Shown piece after piece: positions 51,008 to 59,711 of a DNA stretch of 64,000 nucleotides. The position numbers and the translations under genes were made by a program. Source of the DNA: Nocardioides silvaticus (lineage in GTDB: Bacteria > Actinomycetota > Actinomycetes > Propionibacteriales > Nocardioidaceae); the NCBI RefSeq assembly GCF_003160695.1, contig NZ_QGDD01000002.1:1-64000 (forward strand). Reading direction: 5' to 3'. Under the pieces are notes generated by a model that had not been told where the DNA came from, searched no databases, and was given only the letters and a program-made list of their open reading frames with translations. How positions within the stretch are numbered: the stretch's first letter is position 1; every line of letters starts with the position of its first letter.

Positions 51008-52002
51008 CGAGTGATCCGGTCGCCGCGGACGAGCGCGCGGCGGCGGAGGCGTGGTTCGCCCACCACGGCCTGCCCTGGTTCGTCGACGAGATGCGTGAGG
51101 ACGTGGCGGCCCGGCTGACCCGGACCCGGGTGGCCGTCGTCGCGACGGTCGCGGTGGTGGTCGGCGTCGGGGTCGGTACGGCGGTCAGCGCGACCCCCGA
51201 GCCGTCGTTCGCGGCGGTCGCGGGCATCACCGCCGCCGGCCTGACCCTCGTCGGCTACTCGATGGCCGCGCTGCACGCGACACCCATCGCCCGGTGGGCG
51301 CTCCGGCGGGCCCTGGGCAGCCTCGGCCTGCTGCTGCCGCTCGCGACGCGGGCGCTGCCGATCCTGATGCTCTTCATCACCTTCCTCTTCATCAACACCG
51401 AGGTCTGGCAGGTCGCCTCGGCGCTCCACGGCGGCGTGCTCTGGGGCGCCGTGCTCTGCTTCGCGGGGGTCGCGGCGTTCTTCCTGGTGCCACGGCTGGC
51501 CCAGGAACTCGATCAGTTCGACGACCGGGTGCAGATCGACGAGGTCCTCGCCGGCACCGCGAACAGCCCGCTCGCCGACGCCGCGCGTCGGATCTGCGAG
51601 GACGAGGTCGACCTGCCGGACCAAGCCCAGGTCACCGGCCTGCAGATGGTCAACCTGGTCCTGGTGCTCGTCATCGCCCAGGCTGTGCAGGTCTTCCTCC
51701 TCGTGCTGGCCGTCTTCGCGTTCTTCCTCGGCTTCGGCGCACTGGCCATCGACGAGTCGGTGATCACCTCGTGGGTGGGCGACGGCTACCCGACCTACCC
51801 GCCCGGCCCCGAGCTGGTCAGCTACGAGCTGTTGCACGTCTCGCTGTTCCTCGCCGGGTTCTCCGGTCTCTACTTCACCGTCGTCGCCATCACCGACGAG
51901 CTCTACCGCAAGGAGTTCTTCACGGTGATCGTGGACGAGCTGGCACGGGCGGTGAGCATGCGGGTGATCTACCGGATGCTCGCGGACCGTCGATCACCCT
52001 GA
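51004..52002 (+). CDS. Polytopic membrane protein of unknown function
   Basis: A 332-residue integral membrane protein with about seven helices (for example VAVVATVAVVVGVGVGTAV, PILMLFITFLFINTEVWQV and LVLVLVIAQAVQVFLLVLAVFAF). Between them is a soluble acidic segment (about 165-205, LAQELDQFDDRVQIDEVL). The C-terminus VARAVSMRVIY-like helix is cytoplasmic. The N-terminus (ADERAAAEAWFAHHGLPWFV) resembles that of actinobacterial membrane proteins without assigned function. It overlaps ribF by four bases, so it is co-translated. It converges with the molybdopterin oxidoreductase gene with stops one base apart. Confidence 0.72.
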   Translation: MTSDPVAADERAAAEAWFAHHGLPWFVDEMREDVAARLTRTRVAVVATVAVVVGVGVGTAVSATPEPSFAAVAGITAAGLTLVGYSMAALHATPIARWALRRALGSLGLLLPLATRALPILMLFITFLFINTEVWQVASALHGGVLWGAVLCFAGVAAFFLVPRLAQELDQFDDRVQIDEVLAGTANSPLADAARRICEDEVDLPDQAQVTGLQMVNLVLVLVIAQAVQVFLLVLAVFAFFLGFGALAIDESVITSWVGDGYPTYPPGPELVSYELLHVSLFLAGFSGLYFTVVAITDELYRKEFFTVIVDELARAVSMRVIYRMLADRRSP

Positions 52003-52003
52003 C

Positions 52004-54103
52004 CTAGCGAACCGTCACCGGCACCCCGGACAGCGCGGCGTTGCCCGACACGTCGAGCCGCTCGGGGTCGGTGAGGTCGTTGATCGACACGCCCGGCACG
52101 CCCCGGGCGACCCCGAGCCGGGTGCCGTCCTTGGCGTGCCCGTAGCCATGGGGCAGGGACACGACACCGCGCATCATGTCGTCGGTGGCGAGCACGTCGA
52201 CCTCGACCGACCCCACCCGTGAGGCCACGGTCACCGTGGCGCCGTCGGCCAACCCGCGGGCCGCGAGGTCGTCGGGATGCATGAGCAGCTGGTGACGTGG
52301 CCGGCCCTTCGTGAGGCGCTCGGTGTTGTGCATCCAGGAGTTGCAGTCCTGCTTGTGCCGCCGGCCGATCAGCAGCAGCTCGTCGTCCTGCGGTGGTGCG
52401 ACGTCGCCGAGGCGGGCCAGGTCCTTCAGCACCAGCTCCGGCGCGAGGTCGATCCTGCGCTCCTTCGAGCGCAGGCGCCCGGGCAGCTGACCGGGACGGA
52501 GCGGCCCGAGGTCGACCCCCTCGGGCTTGCGGCGCAGCTGGGTGAGCGTGGGCCCGTCGCCGCGGGCCAGGAGCAGCTGGACCATCCGGGTCGGGCTGAC
52601 CGACATCCGGAGCCGGAGCTTCAGCCGGTCGGCGAGGGGGCGACGCGGCCGGATCCGGTCGGTCACCCGGAGCGCGAGCTCGCGGTAGATCTGCCAGTCG
52701 TGGCGGGTGTCCCGTTCCTTGGGGAACACCGCCGGCGTGAACCGTGCGGTGTTGCGCACTGCGAGGGCGTGGAAGATCAGGTCGTAGTGGTCGCGCTCGA
52801 GCGCCGTGGTCGGCGGCAGGACCACGTCGGCGTGCCGGGTCGTCTCGTTGAGGTAGATGTCGACGGCGGCCATGAACTCCAGCCCCTCGAGCGCTCGGTC
52901 GAGGCCGCCGCCGTCGGGCGTCGACAGCACGGGGTTGCCGGACAGGGTGAGCAGCGCGCGGATCTGGCCCTCGCCCGGCGTCTCGATCTCCTCGCGCAGC
53001 GCCGCCACCGGCAGCTCGCTCGAGGTCTCCGGGAGGCCGCGCACCCGCGAGTGCCGGCGCCCGTGACCACCCCGGCCGACCAGCCCGGTGCCGACCACGT
53101 CGATGGCGGGGGAGGTGAGCATCGCCCCGCCCTCGCGGTCGAGGTTGCCCGTCAGCAGGTTGAGCAGGTTGATCGCCCACTGACACACCGACCCGAAGGC
53201 GGCGGTCGAGACGCCGATCCGGCCGTAGGCCACGCCGCAGTCGGCAGCGGCCAGCTCACGCACCACGCGGACGATGGCGGCCGCCGGCACCCCGCTGTGC
53301 TGCTCGGCGAGCTCCGGGGTGAACGGCGCGACGGCCTCCTCGACCGCGGCCAGCCCGACGCCGTACGACGGCGCCGTGGCGACCCCGTCGACGAACAGCT
53401 GTCGCACCATCGCCAGCAGCACCCAGGGGTCGGACCCCGGCCGCAGGAAGTGGTGCTCGGAAGCGACCTTGGCGGTCTCGGTGCGTCGTGGGTCGAACAC
53501 CACCATCCGCCCACCGCGTGCCTTCAGCTCCCGGAGCCGGGCCGGGAAGTCGGGCACGGTCATCAGCGACCCGTTCGAGGCCATCGGGTTGCCGCCGAGG
53601 ACGAGGAAGTACGACGTGCGGTCGATGTCGGGGATCGGCAGCATCAGCTGGTGACCGAACATCAGGTAGGCCACCAGCTGGTGGGGGAGCTGGTCGACCG
53701 AGGTGGCGCTGAACGTGTTGGGGGTGCGCAGCGCCTTGACCAGCGCGGTGCCGTGGGTCATCGAGCCGAGGCTGTGCACGTTCGGGTTGCCCAGGTAGAT
53801 CCCGAGGGCGTCACGGCCGTGCTCGTTCACCACCCGCGCGAACCCGTCGGCGACCAGGTCGAACGCCTCGTCCCAGCCGATCTCGGTCCACGCACCGGTG
53901 GCGCGGTCGCGGCGCACCGGGCGGCGCAGCCGGTCCGGGTCGGCGTGCACGTCGCCGATCGCCACGCCCTTCGGGCAGATGTGGCCGCGGGAGAGCGGGT
54001 CCTCGGGGTTGCCCCGCACGCCGGCGACCCGGCCGTCGTCGATCGTCAGCTCGAGGCCGCAGATGGCTTCGCACAGGTTGCAGACCGCGAGGCGCTTCTC
54101 CAT
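52004..54103 (-). CDS. Molybdopterin-dependent oxidoreductase (formate dehydrogenase-like)
   Basis: A 699-residue enzyme of the DMSO-reductase superfamily. The N-terminal 4Fe-4S motif has Cys8, Cys11, Cys15 and Cys43 (VCNLCEAICG and HICPKG). The bis-MGD cofactor-binding domains follow (LGGNPMASNGSLMTVPDFP, LVGRGGHGRRHSRVRGLP) and the C-terminal Molydop_binding domain (HNTERLTKGRPRHQLLMHPDD). No Tat signal is present, so it is cytoplasmic. It stands alone, without electron-transfer subunits or cofactor genes in the window, so the substrate cannot be assigned; formate-dehydrogenase-like or nitrate-reductase-like roles are both possible. It is encoded downstream of a two-component system on the same strand. 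Confidence 0.9.
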   Translation of the reverse strand: MEKRLAVCNLCEAICGLELTIDDGRVAGVRGNPEDPLSRGHICPKGVAIGDVHADPDRLRRPVRRDRATGAWTEIGWDEAFDLVADGFARVVNEHGRDALGIYLGNPNVHSLGSMTHGTALVKALRTPNTFSATSVDQLPHQLVAYLMFGHQLMLPIPDIDRTSYFLVLGGNPMASNGSLMTVPDFPARLRELKARGGRMVVFDPRRTETAKVASEHHFLRPGSDPWVLLAMVRQLFVDGVATAPSYGVGLAAVEEAVAPFTPELAEQHSGVPAAAIVRVVRELAAADCGVAYGRIGVSTAAFGSVCQWAINLLNLLTGNLDREGGAMLTSPAIDVVGTGLVGRGGHGRRHSRVRGLPETSSELPVAALREEIETPGEGQIRALLTLSGNPVLSTPDGGGLDRALEGLEFMAAVDIYLNETTRHADVVLPPTTALERDHYDLIFHALAVRNTARFTPAVFPKERDTRHDWQIYRELALRVTDRIRPRRPLADRLKLRLRMSVSPTRMVQLLLARGDGPTLTQLRRKPEGVDLGPLRPGQLPGRLRSKERRIDLAPELVLKDLARLGDVAPPQDDELLLIGRRHKQDCNSWMHNTERLTKGRPRHQLLMHPDDLAARGLADGATVTVASRVGSVEVDVLATDDMMRGVVSLPHGYGHAKDGTRLGVARGVPGVSINDLTDPERLDVSGNAALSGVPVTVR

Positions 54104-54113
54104 GCGCGCATCC

Positions 54114-54749
54114 TTACAGCCGCAGCCAGGTGAGGACAGCCCGTACACGGCGGTGGTCGTCGCTGCCGAGCGGCAGGTCGAGCTTGGTGAAGATGCTGTT
54201 GATGTGCTTGGCCACCGCCTTCTCGGTGACCACCAGCCGCTCGGCGATCGCCGCGTTGGACCGGCCCTCCGCCATCAGTGCGAGCACCTCACGCTCGCGG
54301 GCGCTCAGCCGGTCGACGGGCTGCTGACGTGCCATCACCGTCGCCACCACCTCGGGGTCGAGCACGGTGCCCCCGGCGACGACCCGGCGCAGGCCCTCCA
54401 CGAACTCGGCCACGTCGGAGACCCGGTTCTTCAGCAGGTAGCCGACCGACCCCTCGCCGCTGGCGAGCAGCTCGCGGGCATAGAGGTGCTCGACGTACTG
54501 CGACAGCACCATCACCGGGAACCCGGGCCGCTCCCGGCGAACGGCGATCGCGGCGCGCAGGCCCTCGTCGGTCTGCGTCGGCGGGAGCCGTACGTCGAGC
54601 ACGGCCGCGTCGACCGTGGGGTCGGTCAGCGCGGTGTCCAGGTCGGCGGCGTTGTCGACGGCAGCGGCGACGGTGAACCCGTGGCTCTCGAGGAGCTGGG
54701 TGAGGCCGGCGCGGAGGAGGGCATGGTCCTCGGCGAGGACAAGACGCAC
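54114..54749 (-). CDS. NarL/LuxR-type response regulator
   Basis: A 211-residue response regulator. The receiver has the acidic pair in LVLAEDHALLRAGL, the phosphorylated Asp52 in AAVLDVRLPP, and the Lys in GYLLKNRVSDV. The C-terminal LuxR helix-turn-helix reads LSAREREVLALMAEGRSNAAIAERL with the recognition part VTEKAVAKHINSIFTKL. GTG at 54749. Its start lies within the end of the sensor kinase gene, so they are co-expressed. The targets are unknown; the divergent MMPL transporter and the downstream oxidoreductase are candidates by position. Confidence 0.93.
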   Translation of the reverse strand: MRLVLAEDHALLRAGLTQLLESHGFTVAAAVDNAADLDTALTDPTVDAAVLDVRLPPTQTDEGLRAAIAVRRERPGFPVMVLSQYVEHLYARELLASGEGSVGYLLKNRVSDVAEFVEGLRRVVAGGTVLDPEVVATVMARQQPVDRLSAREREVLALMAEGRSNAAIAERLVVTEKAVAKHINSIFTKLDLPLGSDDHRRVRAVLTWLRL

Positions 54750-55870
54750 GGGACCTCCAGGGTGACGATCGTGGGCCCGCCGACCGGGCTCGAGACCATC
54801 ATCGTGCCGTCGAAGGTGCCGAGCCGTCTCATCACCCCGGTCATCCCGGTGCCGCGTGTCGGGTCGGCGCCGCCGCGCCCGTCGTCGCCGACCTCCACCC
54901 GGAGCACGCCGTCGGTGTGGTCGATGCGGATCCATCCGTTGTCGGCGCCTGAGTGCTTGCCCACGTTGGCCAGGCACTCCGCGATCGCGAAGTAGACGGC
55001 CGACTCGAGCGGCGCGGGCGGGCGGCCGTCGAGGGACGACTCGACCCGCACCGGGACCGCCATGTCGAGCGCGAGCGCCTGGGCCGCGCCGACCAGGCCG
55101 CGGTCGGCCAGCACCGGCGGGTGGATGCCCCGGACGACGGACCGCAGCTCGGCGAGCGCACTGTCGGTGGTCTCGCGGGCGTCACTGACGAGCCTGCGAG
55201 CGCCGTCGGGGTCACGCTCGAACATCTCGTCGGCCATGCCGAGGCTGAGCGACAGCGCCACCAGCCGCGCCTGCGCGCCGTCGTGCAGGTCGCGCTCGAG
55301 CCGGCGCAGCTCGGCAGCGGAGTGGTCGACAGCGTCAGCGCGGGTCTCGGTCAGCCGCTCGACGCGCCGCTCGAGCCTCTCGGTCACGCCGGGGGAGAGC
55401 AGCCACTGGTCGGCAGCCGACCGGGCACGCATCAGCGGGCCGACGGCGTAGTACCAGACCCACCAGGTCGCGACACCGACGAACAGGACGAGGACGACGA
55501 GCGCGACGACGAAGCCGAACGTGATCGACAGGAGGATCCAGGCGAGGTCGCGCCAGGTCATCGGGTCGGTGGCGACCACGCGGAGCTTCTGCACGAACGG
55601 CAGCCCCTCGATCGGCGCGTACGGCTCCGGCACCGACGTCCCGAGGACGGCCGACGCCATTCGCCGGTGGGAGCCGGCCAGCCGCCGGGTCGCCGGGATC
55701 GCGACCGCGAGGAGGGGCGCACCGACCCAGATCACCATCAGCACCCCGCCGACCACCCAGAGCACGAAGAGCAGCACCAGCGGGACGAACGCCAGCACCT
55801 GGAGTGCGGCGTACCCCGTCATGCGGAGGCGGCTCACGCGGTCGTCGCGGTCGTCGGTCAGGTCGGGCAC
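54626..55870 (-). CDS. NarL-type sensor histidine kinase
   Basis: A 414-residue HisKA_3/HATPase kinase. Two pairs of membrane helices (ALQVLAFVPLVLLFVLWVVGG and LAWILLSITFGFVVALVVLVL) are followed by the dimerisation helix with the phospho-His in RRLERDLHDGAQARLVALSL. The ATPase domain shows ECLANVGKHSGA (N box) and VGDDGRGGADPTRGTGM. GTG at 55870 has GGAGGA seven bases upstream. The stop lies 124 bases inside the response regulator gene; the last about 41 residues (VLSSPRTMPSSAPASPSSS onward) are a Ser/Pro-rich tail read in another frame of that gene. Either a genuine overlap or an old frameshift explains this. Confidence 0.9.
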   Translation of the reverse strand: MPDLTDDRDDRVSRLRMTGYAALQVLAFVPLVLLFVLWVVGGVLMVIWVGAPLLAVAIPATRRLAGSHRRMASAVLGTSVPEPYAPIEGLPFVQKLRVVATDPMTWRDLAWILLSITFGFVVALVVLVLFVGVATWWVWYYAVGPLMRARSAADQWLLSPGVTERLERRVERLTETRADAVDHSAAELRRLERDLHDGAQARLVALSLSLGMADEMFERDPDGARRLVSDARETTDSALAELRSVVRGIHPPVLADRGLVGAAQALALDMAVPVRVESSLDGRPPAPLESAVYFAIAECLANVGKHSGADNGWIRIDHTDGVLRVEVGDDGRGGADPTRGTGMTGVMRRLGTFDGTMMVSSPVGGPTIVTLEVPCVLSSPRTMPSSAPASPSSSRATGSPSPLPSTTPPTWTPR

Positions 55871-56009
55871 ACCGCCATCCTCCCCGACCGCCGACCCGGC
55901 CGCGGTGGTGCTGGCACCACTTCCTGCCCGGGTGCCTGCGCTCCTGCCCGCGGCGGCCGTGATCACGAGGCTGGACCCGTCCCCACAGATCTCGACCAGG
56001 AGGATCCGC

Positions 56010-58208
56010 ATGTCCCCCAATCCGTTGACCTCGGTGTCCATGCGCGCCGCGCGATGGAGCGCCACCCACCCCTGGCGCGCCATCCTCGGCTGGCTCGCTC
56101 TCGTCGTCGTGGCCGTCGGCCTCGCCGCGACCATCCCCTCCCACGAGGCCGACGACGCCGACTACCGGCTCGGCGAGTCCGGCCTCGCCGACCGCTGGAT
56201 CCACGAGGCGGGGCTCGCCTCGCCTGACTCCGAGCAGGTGCTGGTGACCGCCGACAGCGGGGCGCTCGACCAGCAGGAGGCCGAGACCGCTGCCGCCGAG
56301 CTGGCCCGGTCGGCCGGTTCCCTGGACGGCGTCACCGGCGTGTCCGCGCCGCAGTGGAACCCCGACCGTACGGCGCTGCTCATCTCGATCCAGCTCGCGA
56401 AGGACCACGACGACCCCGACCCGCTGGTCGCTGCCGTCGCCGACGTGCGCGACGCCCACCCCGACCTCGACGTGCAGCAGGCCGGTGACCTCACGCTCGA
56501 CGAGGCCATCGACGAGCGGGTCGCGGACGACCTCTCCTCGGCCGAGCTCATCAGCCTGCCGATCACGCTGGTGCTGATGCTGCTGGCCTTCGGCGCCCTC
56601 ACCGCGGCCGGCCTTCCCGTGCTGCTCGCCGCGACCAGCGTGATCGCGACGATCGGCATCAGCGCGCCGCTGTCGTACCTGTTCCCGGCGGAGCCGACGG
56701 TCACCAGCATGATCGTGCTCATCGGCATGGCCGTCGGCGTCGACTACTCGCTGTTCTACCTCAAGCGCGAGCGCGAGGAGCGGGCCAAGGGACGCACCAC
56801 GCGTGACGCCGTCGCTATCGCCGCCCAGACCTCGGGCCACTCGATCCTCGTCTCCGGCGGAGCGGTCATTGCCGCGATGGCCGGGCTGTTCGTGATGACC
56901 GACGTGACCTTCAACAGCCTGGCCACCGGCTCGATCGTCGTGGTCGCGGTCGCGGTGCTCGGCTCGATCACCGTGCTCCCGGCGCTGCTGGCGAAGCTGG
57001 GCCGCTGGGTGGACCGGCCGCGGGTCCCCTTCGCGTGGCGGATCGCGCGTCGGCTCCGTGAGCGCTCGGGCGCGCAGCCGGGGAGCAACCGGCTCAGCCG
57101 GGGCCTGCTCCGGCCGGTGCTCCGGCACCCGGTCGTCGCGCTGCTGCTCGGCGGAGCAGTCGTCGCCGCGCTCGCCGTGCCCGCCCTCGGGATGAAGACC
57201 CACGCGAGCAACCTCGACACCCTCCCCGGTGACATCGCGGAGGTGCAGACCACCAAGGCGATCGCCGCGGCGTTCCCCTCCGAGGGCCCGGTGGCCGAGG
57301 TCGTCGTGCGAGCTCCTGCGAGTGAGCAGGAGAACGTGGCCGACCAGCTCGAGGAGCTGGGCCGGACGGCGGCGGACACCGGCATGTTCCGCGAGCCGAC
57401 CGCGCCCGTGGAGGCCTCCGAGGACGGCCGGACGTCGGTCATCGAGCTCGCGATGCCGTTCAGCGAGTCGAGCGAGAAGGTCGACGAGGCGCTGGAGCTC
57501 CTGCGCGACGACCTGGTGCCGGACACGGTCGACGCGTCCGGTGCGGACGTGGCCGTCGGCGGCTGGGCGGCGGAGTCGCTGGACTTCCAGCAGAAGGTGT
57601 CCGACCGGCTGCCGCTCATCATCGGCTTCGTCCTGGTGCTGACGTTCCTGATGATGGTCTCGGCCTTCAAGAGCGTGCCGATCGCGGCCATCTCGACACT
57701 GCTCAACCTGGCCTCCGTGGCGGTGGCGTTCGGCCTGATGACGGTGGTCTTCCAGCACGGCGTCGGCGAGTCGCTGCTCGACTTCTCCAGCCCGGGCTTC
57801 GTCATCGACTGGATCCCGCTCTTCGTCCTGGTGGTGCTCGTCGGGCTGTCGATGGACTACCACGTCTTCGTGGTGAGCCGGATCCGCGAGCACGTCGAGC
57901 GCGGACTGCCGGCCCGGTTGGCCGTGCAGCGCGGCGTGTCCGAGACCGCGGGGGTGATCACCAGCGCGGCGGCGGTGATGGTGTCGGTGTTCGCGATCTT
58001 CGCGACACTGAGCATGCTGGAGATGAAGATGATGGGCGTCGGCCTGTCGGCCGCCATCCTGCTCGACGCGACCCTGGTGCGCCTGGTGATCCTGCCGGCC
58101 GCACTGGTGCTCCTCGGTGAGCGGGCCTGGTGGCCGCGCCGGCCGCGGCGCCCGCGCGGCGAGCAGGTGGTGGAGACGGACCCCGGGTTCGTGCTCGCCG
58201 GTCACTGA
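56010..58208 (+). CDS. MMPL family RND transporter
   Basis: A 732-residue transporter with two halves of six helices. The Asp-Tyr proton-relay motifs are in MAVGVDYSLFYLKRERE and GLSMDYHVFVVSRIRE, and two periplasmic domains lie between helices 1-2 and 7-8. ATG at 56010 with AGGAGG upstream. It lacks the kinase-like C-terminus of the other MMPL gene in this window and ends after a basic tail. MMPL proteins of this size move lipids, glycolipids or peptides across the membrane. It diverges from the two-component system across a 139-base region, so that system may control it. The substrate is unknown. Confidence 0.93.
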   Translation: MSPNPLTSVSMRAARWSATHPWRAILGWLALVVVAVGLAATIPSHEADDADYRLGESGLADRWIHEAGLASPDSEQVLVTADSGALDQQEAETAAAELARSAGSLDGVTGVSAPQWNPDRTALLISIQLAKDHDDPDPLVAAVADVRDAHPDLDVQQAGDLTLDEAIDERVADDLSSAELISLPITLVLMLLAFGALTAAGLPVLLAATSVIATIGISAPLSYLFPAEPTVTSMIVLIGMAVGVDYSLFYLKREREERAKGRTTRDAVAIAAQTSGHSILVSGGAVIAAMAGLFVMTDVTFNSLATGSIVVVAVAVLGSITVLPALLAKLGRWVDRPRVPFAWRIARRLRERSGAQPGSNRLSRGLLRPVLRHPVVALLLGGAVVAALAVPALGMKTHASNLDTLPGDIAEVQTTKAIAAAFPSEGPVAEVVVRAPASEQENVADQLEELGRTAADTGMFREPTAPVEASEDGRTSVIELAMPFSESSEKVDEALELLRDDLVPDTVDASGADVAVGGWAAESLDFQQKVSDRLPLIIGFVLVLTFLMMVSAFKSVPIAAISTLLNLASVAVAFGLMTVVFQHGVGESLLDFSSPGFVIDWIPLFVLVVLVGLSMDYHVFVVSRIREHVERGLPARLAVQRGVSETAGVITSAAAVMVSVFAIFATLSMLEMKMMGVGLSAAILLDATLVRLVILPAALVLLGERAWWPRRPRRPRGEQVVETDPGFVLAGH

Positions 58209-58234
58209 GGCGACGAGGAAGGATGGAGCTAGCG

Positions 58235-59170
58235 ATGTCGGTCCCGGTCGTCCTCGACTGCGACACCGGGACCGACGACGCGGTCGCGATCATGGTCGCC
58301 GCGCTCCACCCCGACCTCGACCTGCTCGGTGTGACGACCGTCTGGGGCAACCACGACGTCGTGCACACCACGGACAACTCGCTCCGGGTGCTCGACCTCG
58401 TCGGCCGGGGGAGCGTCGGCGTGCACCCCGGCGGGAACGTCCCGGTCCGGCCGCGGATCGAGCCGCTGCCCAGTGGCCGCCCCGACCTGCCGTCCACGCT
58501 GCCGCTGCCGCCGGCGACGACCCCAGTGGGGGCTCCCGCGGTCGAGTGGCTGGTCGAGACCCTGCGGGCGACCACCACGCCCGTCACCCTCGTGCCGACC
58601 GGTCCGCTCACCAACATCGCCACGGTGGTCGCGGCCGACCCGCGGGTCGTCGAGGCGGTGGACCGGCTGGTGGTCCTGGGCGGCGCCCACCGCGAGCGGG
58701 GCGTCACGCCGTACGCCGAGCGCAACTTCTGGTGCGACCCCGAGGCCGCCCACGACGTGCTCACCGCCGGGTTCCGCGACGTCCTGCTGGTCACGATGGA
58801 CGCGACCTTCTCGGTGCCGCTCACCGCGGTCGACGGCGACCGGCTGCGGGCGCGCGGCACCGCTGCGGCGGCGGTCGCCGCCGACCTCCTGGAGGAGCGG
58901 ATCGGGTGGTACCGCCGTGACCCCGCGATGGCTGCGGTCGCCGGGGCGCCGCTCCACGACCCGCTCGCGGTCGCCTGCCTGGTCGACCCGCAGGTGGTGA
59001 CCACGCGTCGGGCCGCCGTCGACGTCGAGCGCACCGACCCGGCGACCTACGGTGCCACCCGGTTCGCCTTCGCGGGGGACGGGCGGGTGCAGGTGGCGGT
59101 GGGTGCCGACCGCGACCGGTTCCTGGCGGTGCTCGACGCCGCGCTGGGGCAGCCGACGTCGATTGGGTGA
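58235..59170 (+). CDS. Inosine-uridine nucleoside N-ribohydrolase family protein
   Basis: A 311-residue nucleoside hydrolase that splits nucleosides to base and ribose. The calcium-binding N-terminal cluster DCDTGTDDAVA is intact, and TGPLTNIATV, VLGGAHRERG, NFWCDPEAAHDVL and HDPLAVACLVDP follow in the family order. ATG at 58235 has GGAG six bases upstream; an ATG at 58223 would add four residues. It lies 26 bases behind the MMPL gene and may be co-transcribed. It is close to the end of the accessory block before rpsO. Confidence 0.93.
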   Translation: MSVPVVLDCDTGTDDAVAIMVAALHPDLDLLGVTTVWGNHDVVHTTDNSLRVLDLVGRGSVGVHPGGNVPVRPRIEPLPSGRPDLPSTLPLPPATTPVGAPAVEWLVETLRATTTPVTLVPTGPLTNIATVVAADPRVVEAVDRLVVLGGAHRERGVTPYAERNFWCDPEAAHDVLTAGFRDVLLVTMDATFSVPLTAVDGDRLRARGTAAAAVAADLLEERIGWYRRDPAMAAVAGAPLHDPLAVACLVDPQVVTTRRAAVDVERTDPATYGATRFAFAGDGRVQVAVGADRDRFLAVLDAALGQPTSIG

Positions 59171-59286
59171 TGCATCGGCGGCCGCGGTAGCCTTGACCGT
59201 TGCCGTCGAACGGCCGCGGATCCAGAGTGCCCCGGTGGACATGCCCGGGCGCGCCGCGCAACGAATCGGAAGGAACCCGAAGAAGC

Positions 59287-59562
59287 ATGGCCATTGGTAC
59301 CGACGCGGAGACCAAGAAGAAGATCATCGCCGAGTACGCCACCTCTGAGGGCGACACCGGTTCGCCCGAGGTGCAGATCGCGCTGCTCAGCCACCGGATC
59401 AGCCACCTGACCGACCACCTCAAGCAGCACAAGCACGACCACCACAGCCGCCGCGGGCTGCTGCTCCTCGTGGGTCAGCGCCGCCGACTGCTCAACTACC
59501 TGAAGAAGACGGAGATCGAGCGCTACCGCTCGATCGTCGAGCGTCTCGGCCTGCGCCGCTGA
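59287..59562 (+). CDS. rpsO: 30S ribosomal protein S15
   Basis: A 91-residue S15, a primary 16S rRNA-binding protein. The sequence [20 protein letters not shown], then [29 protein letters not shown] and the basic C-terminus are complete. ATG at 59287 with GGAAGGAAC upstream, after a leader of about 100 bases in which TTGACC (59193-59198) may be a -35 box. A classical terminator follows, then pnp; rpsO-pnp is the conserved order, and S15 leader RNA often takes part in autoregulation in bacteria, which is not tested here. Confidence 0.97.
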   Translation: MAIGTDAETKKKIIAEYATSEGDTGSPEVQIALLSHRISHLTDHLKQHKHDHHSRRGLLLLVGQRRRLLNYLKKTEIERYRSIVERLGLRR

Positions 59563-59587
59563 TCGCGACTTCTCATGCACACGGAAC

Positions 59588-59621
59588 GGGTGGTCCCCTG
59601 GGGGCCGCCCTTTCTGTTTTT
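59588..59621 (+). terminator. Rho-independent terminator after rpsO
   Basis: GGGTGGTCCCC (59588-59598) pairs with GGGGGCCGCCC (59600-59610), allowing two G-U pairs, and is followed by TTTCTGTTTTT. It is the only terminator in the window with a clear U-tract and separates rpsO from pnp. Confidence 0.85.
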
Positions 59622-59711
59622 CCTCGCAGCACCGCTACTGTGAGTTCCGAGACAACAAGTCCAATTGACTGCGGGGCAGCGTGCTCCGCGCCGTACGAAT
59701 AAGAGAACATC

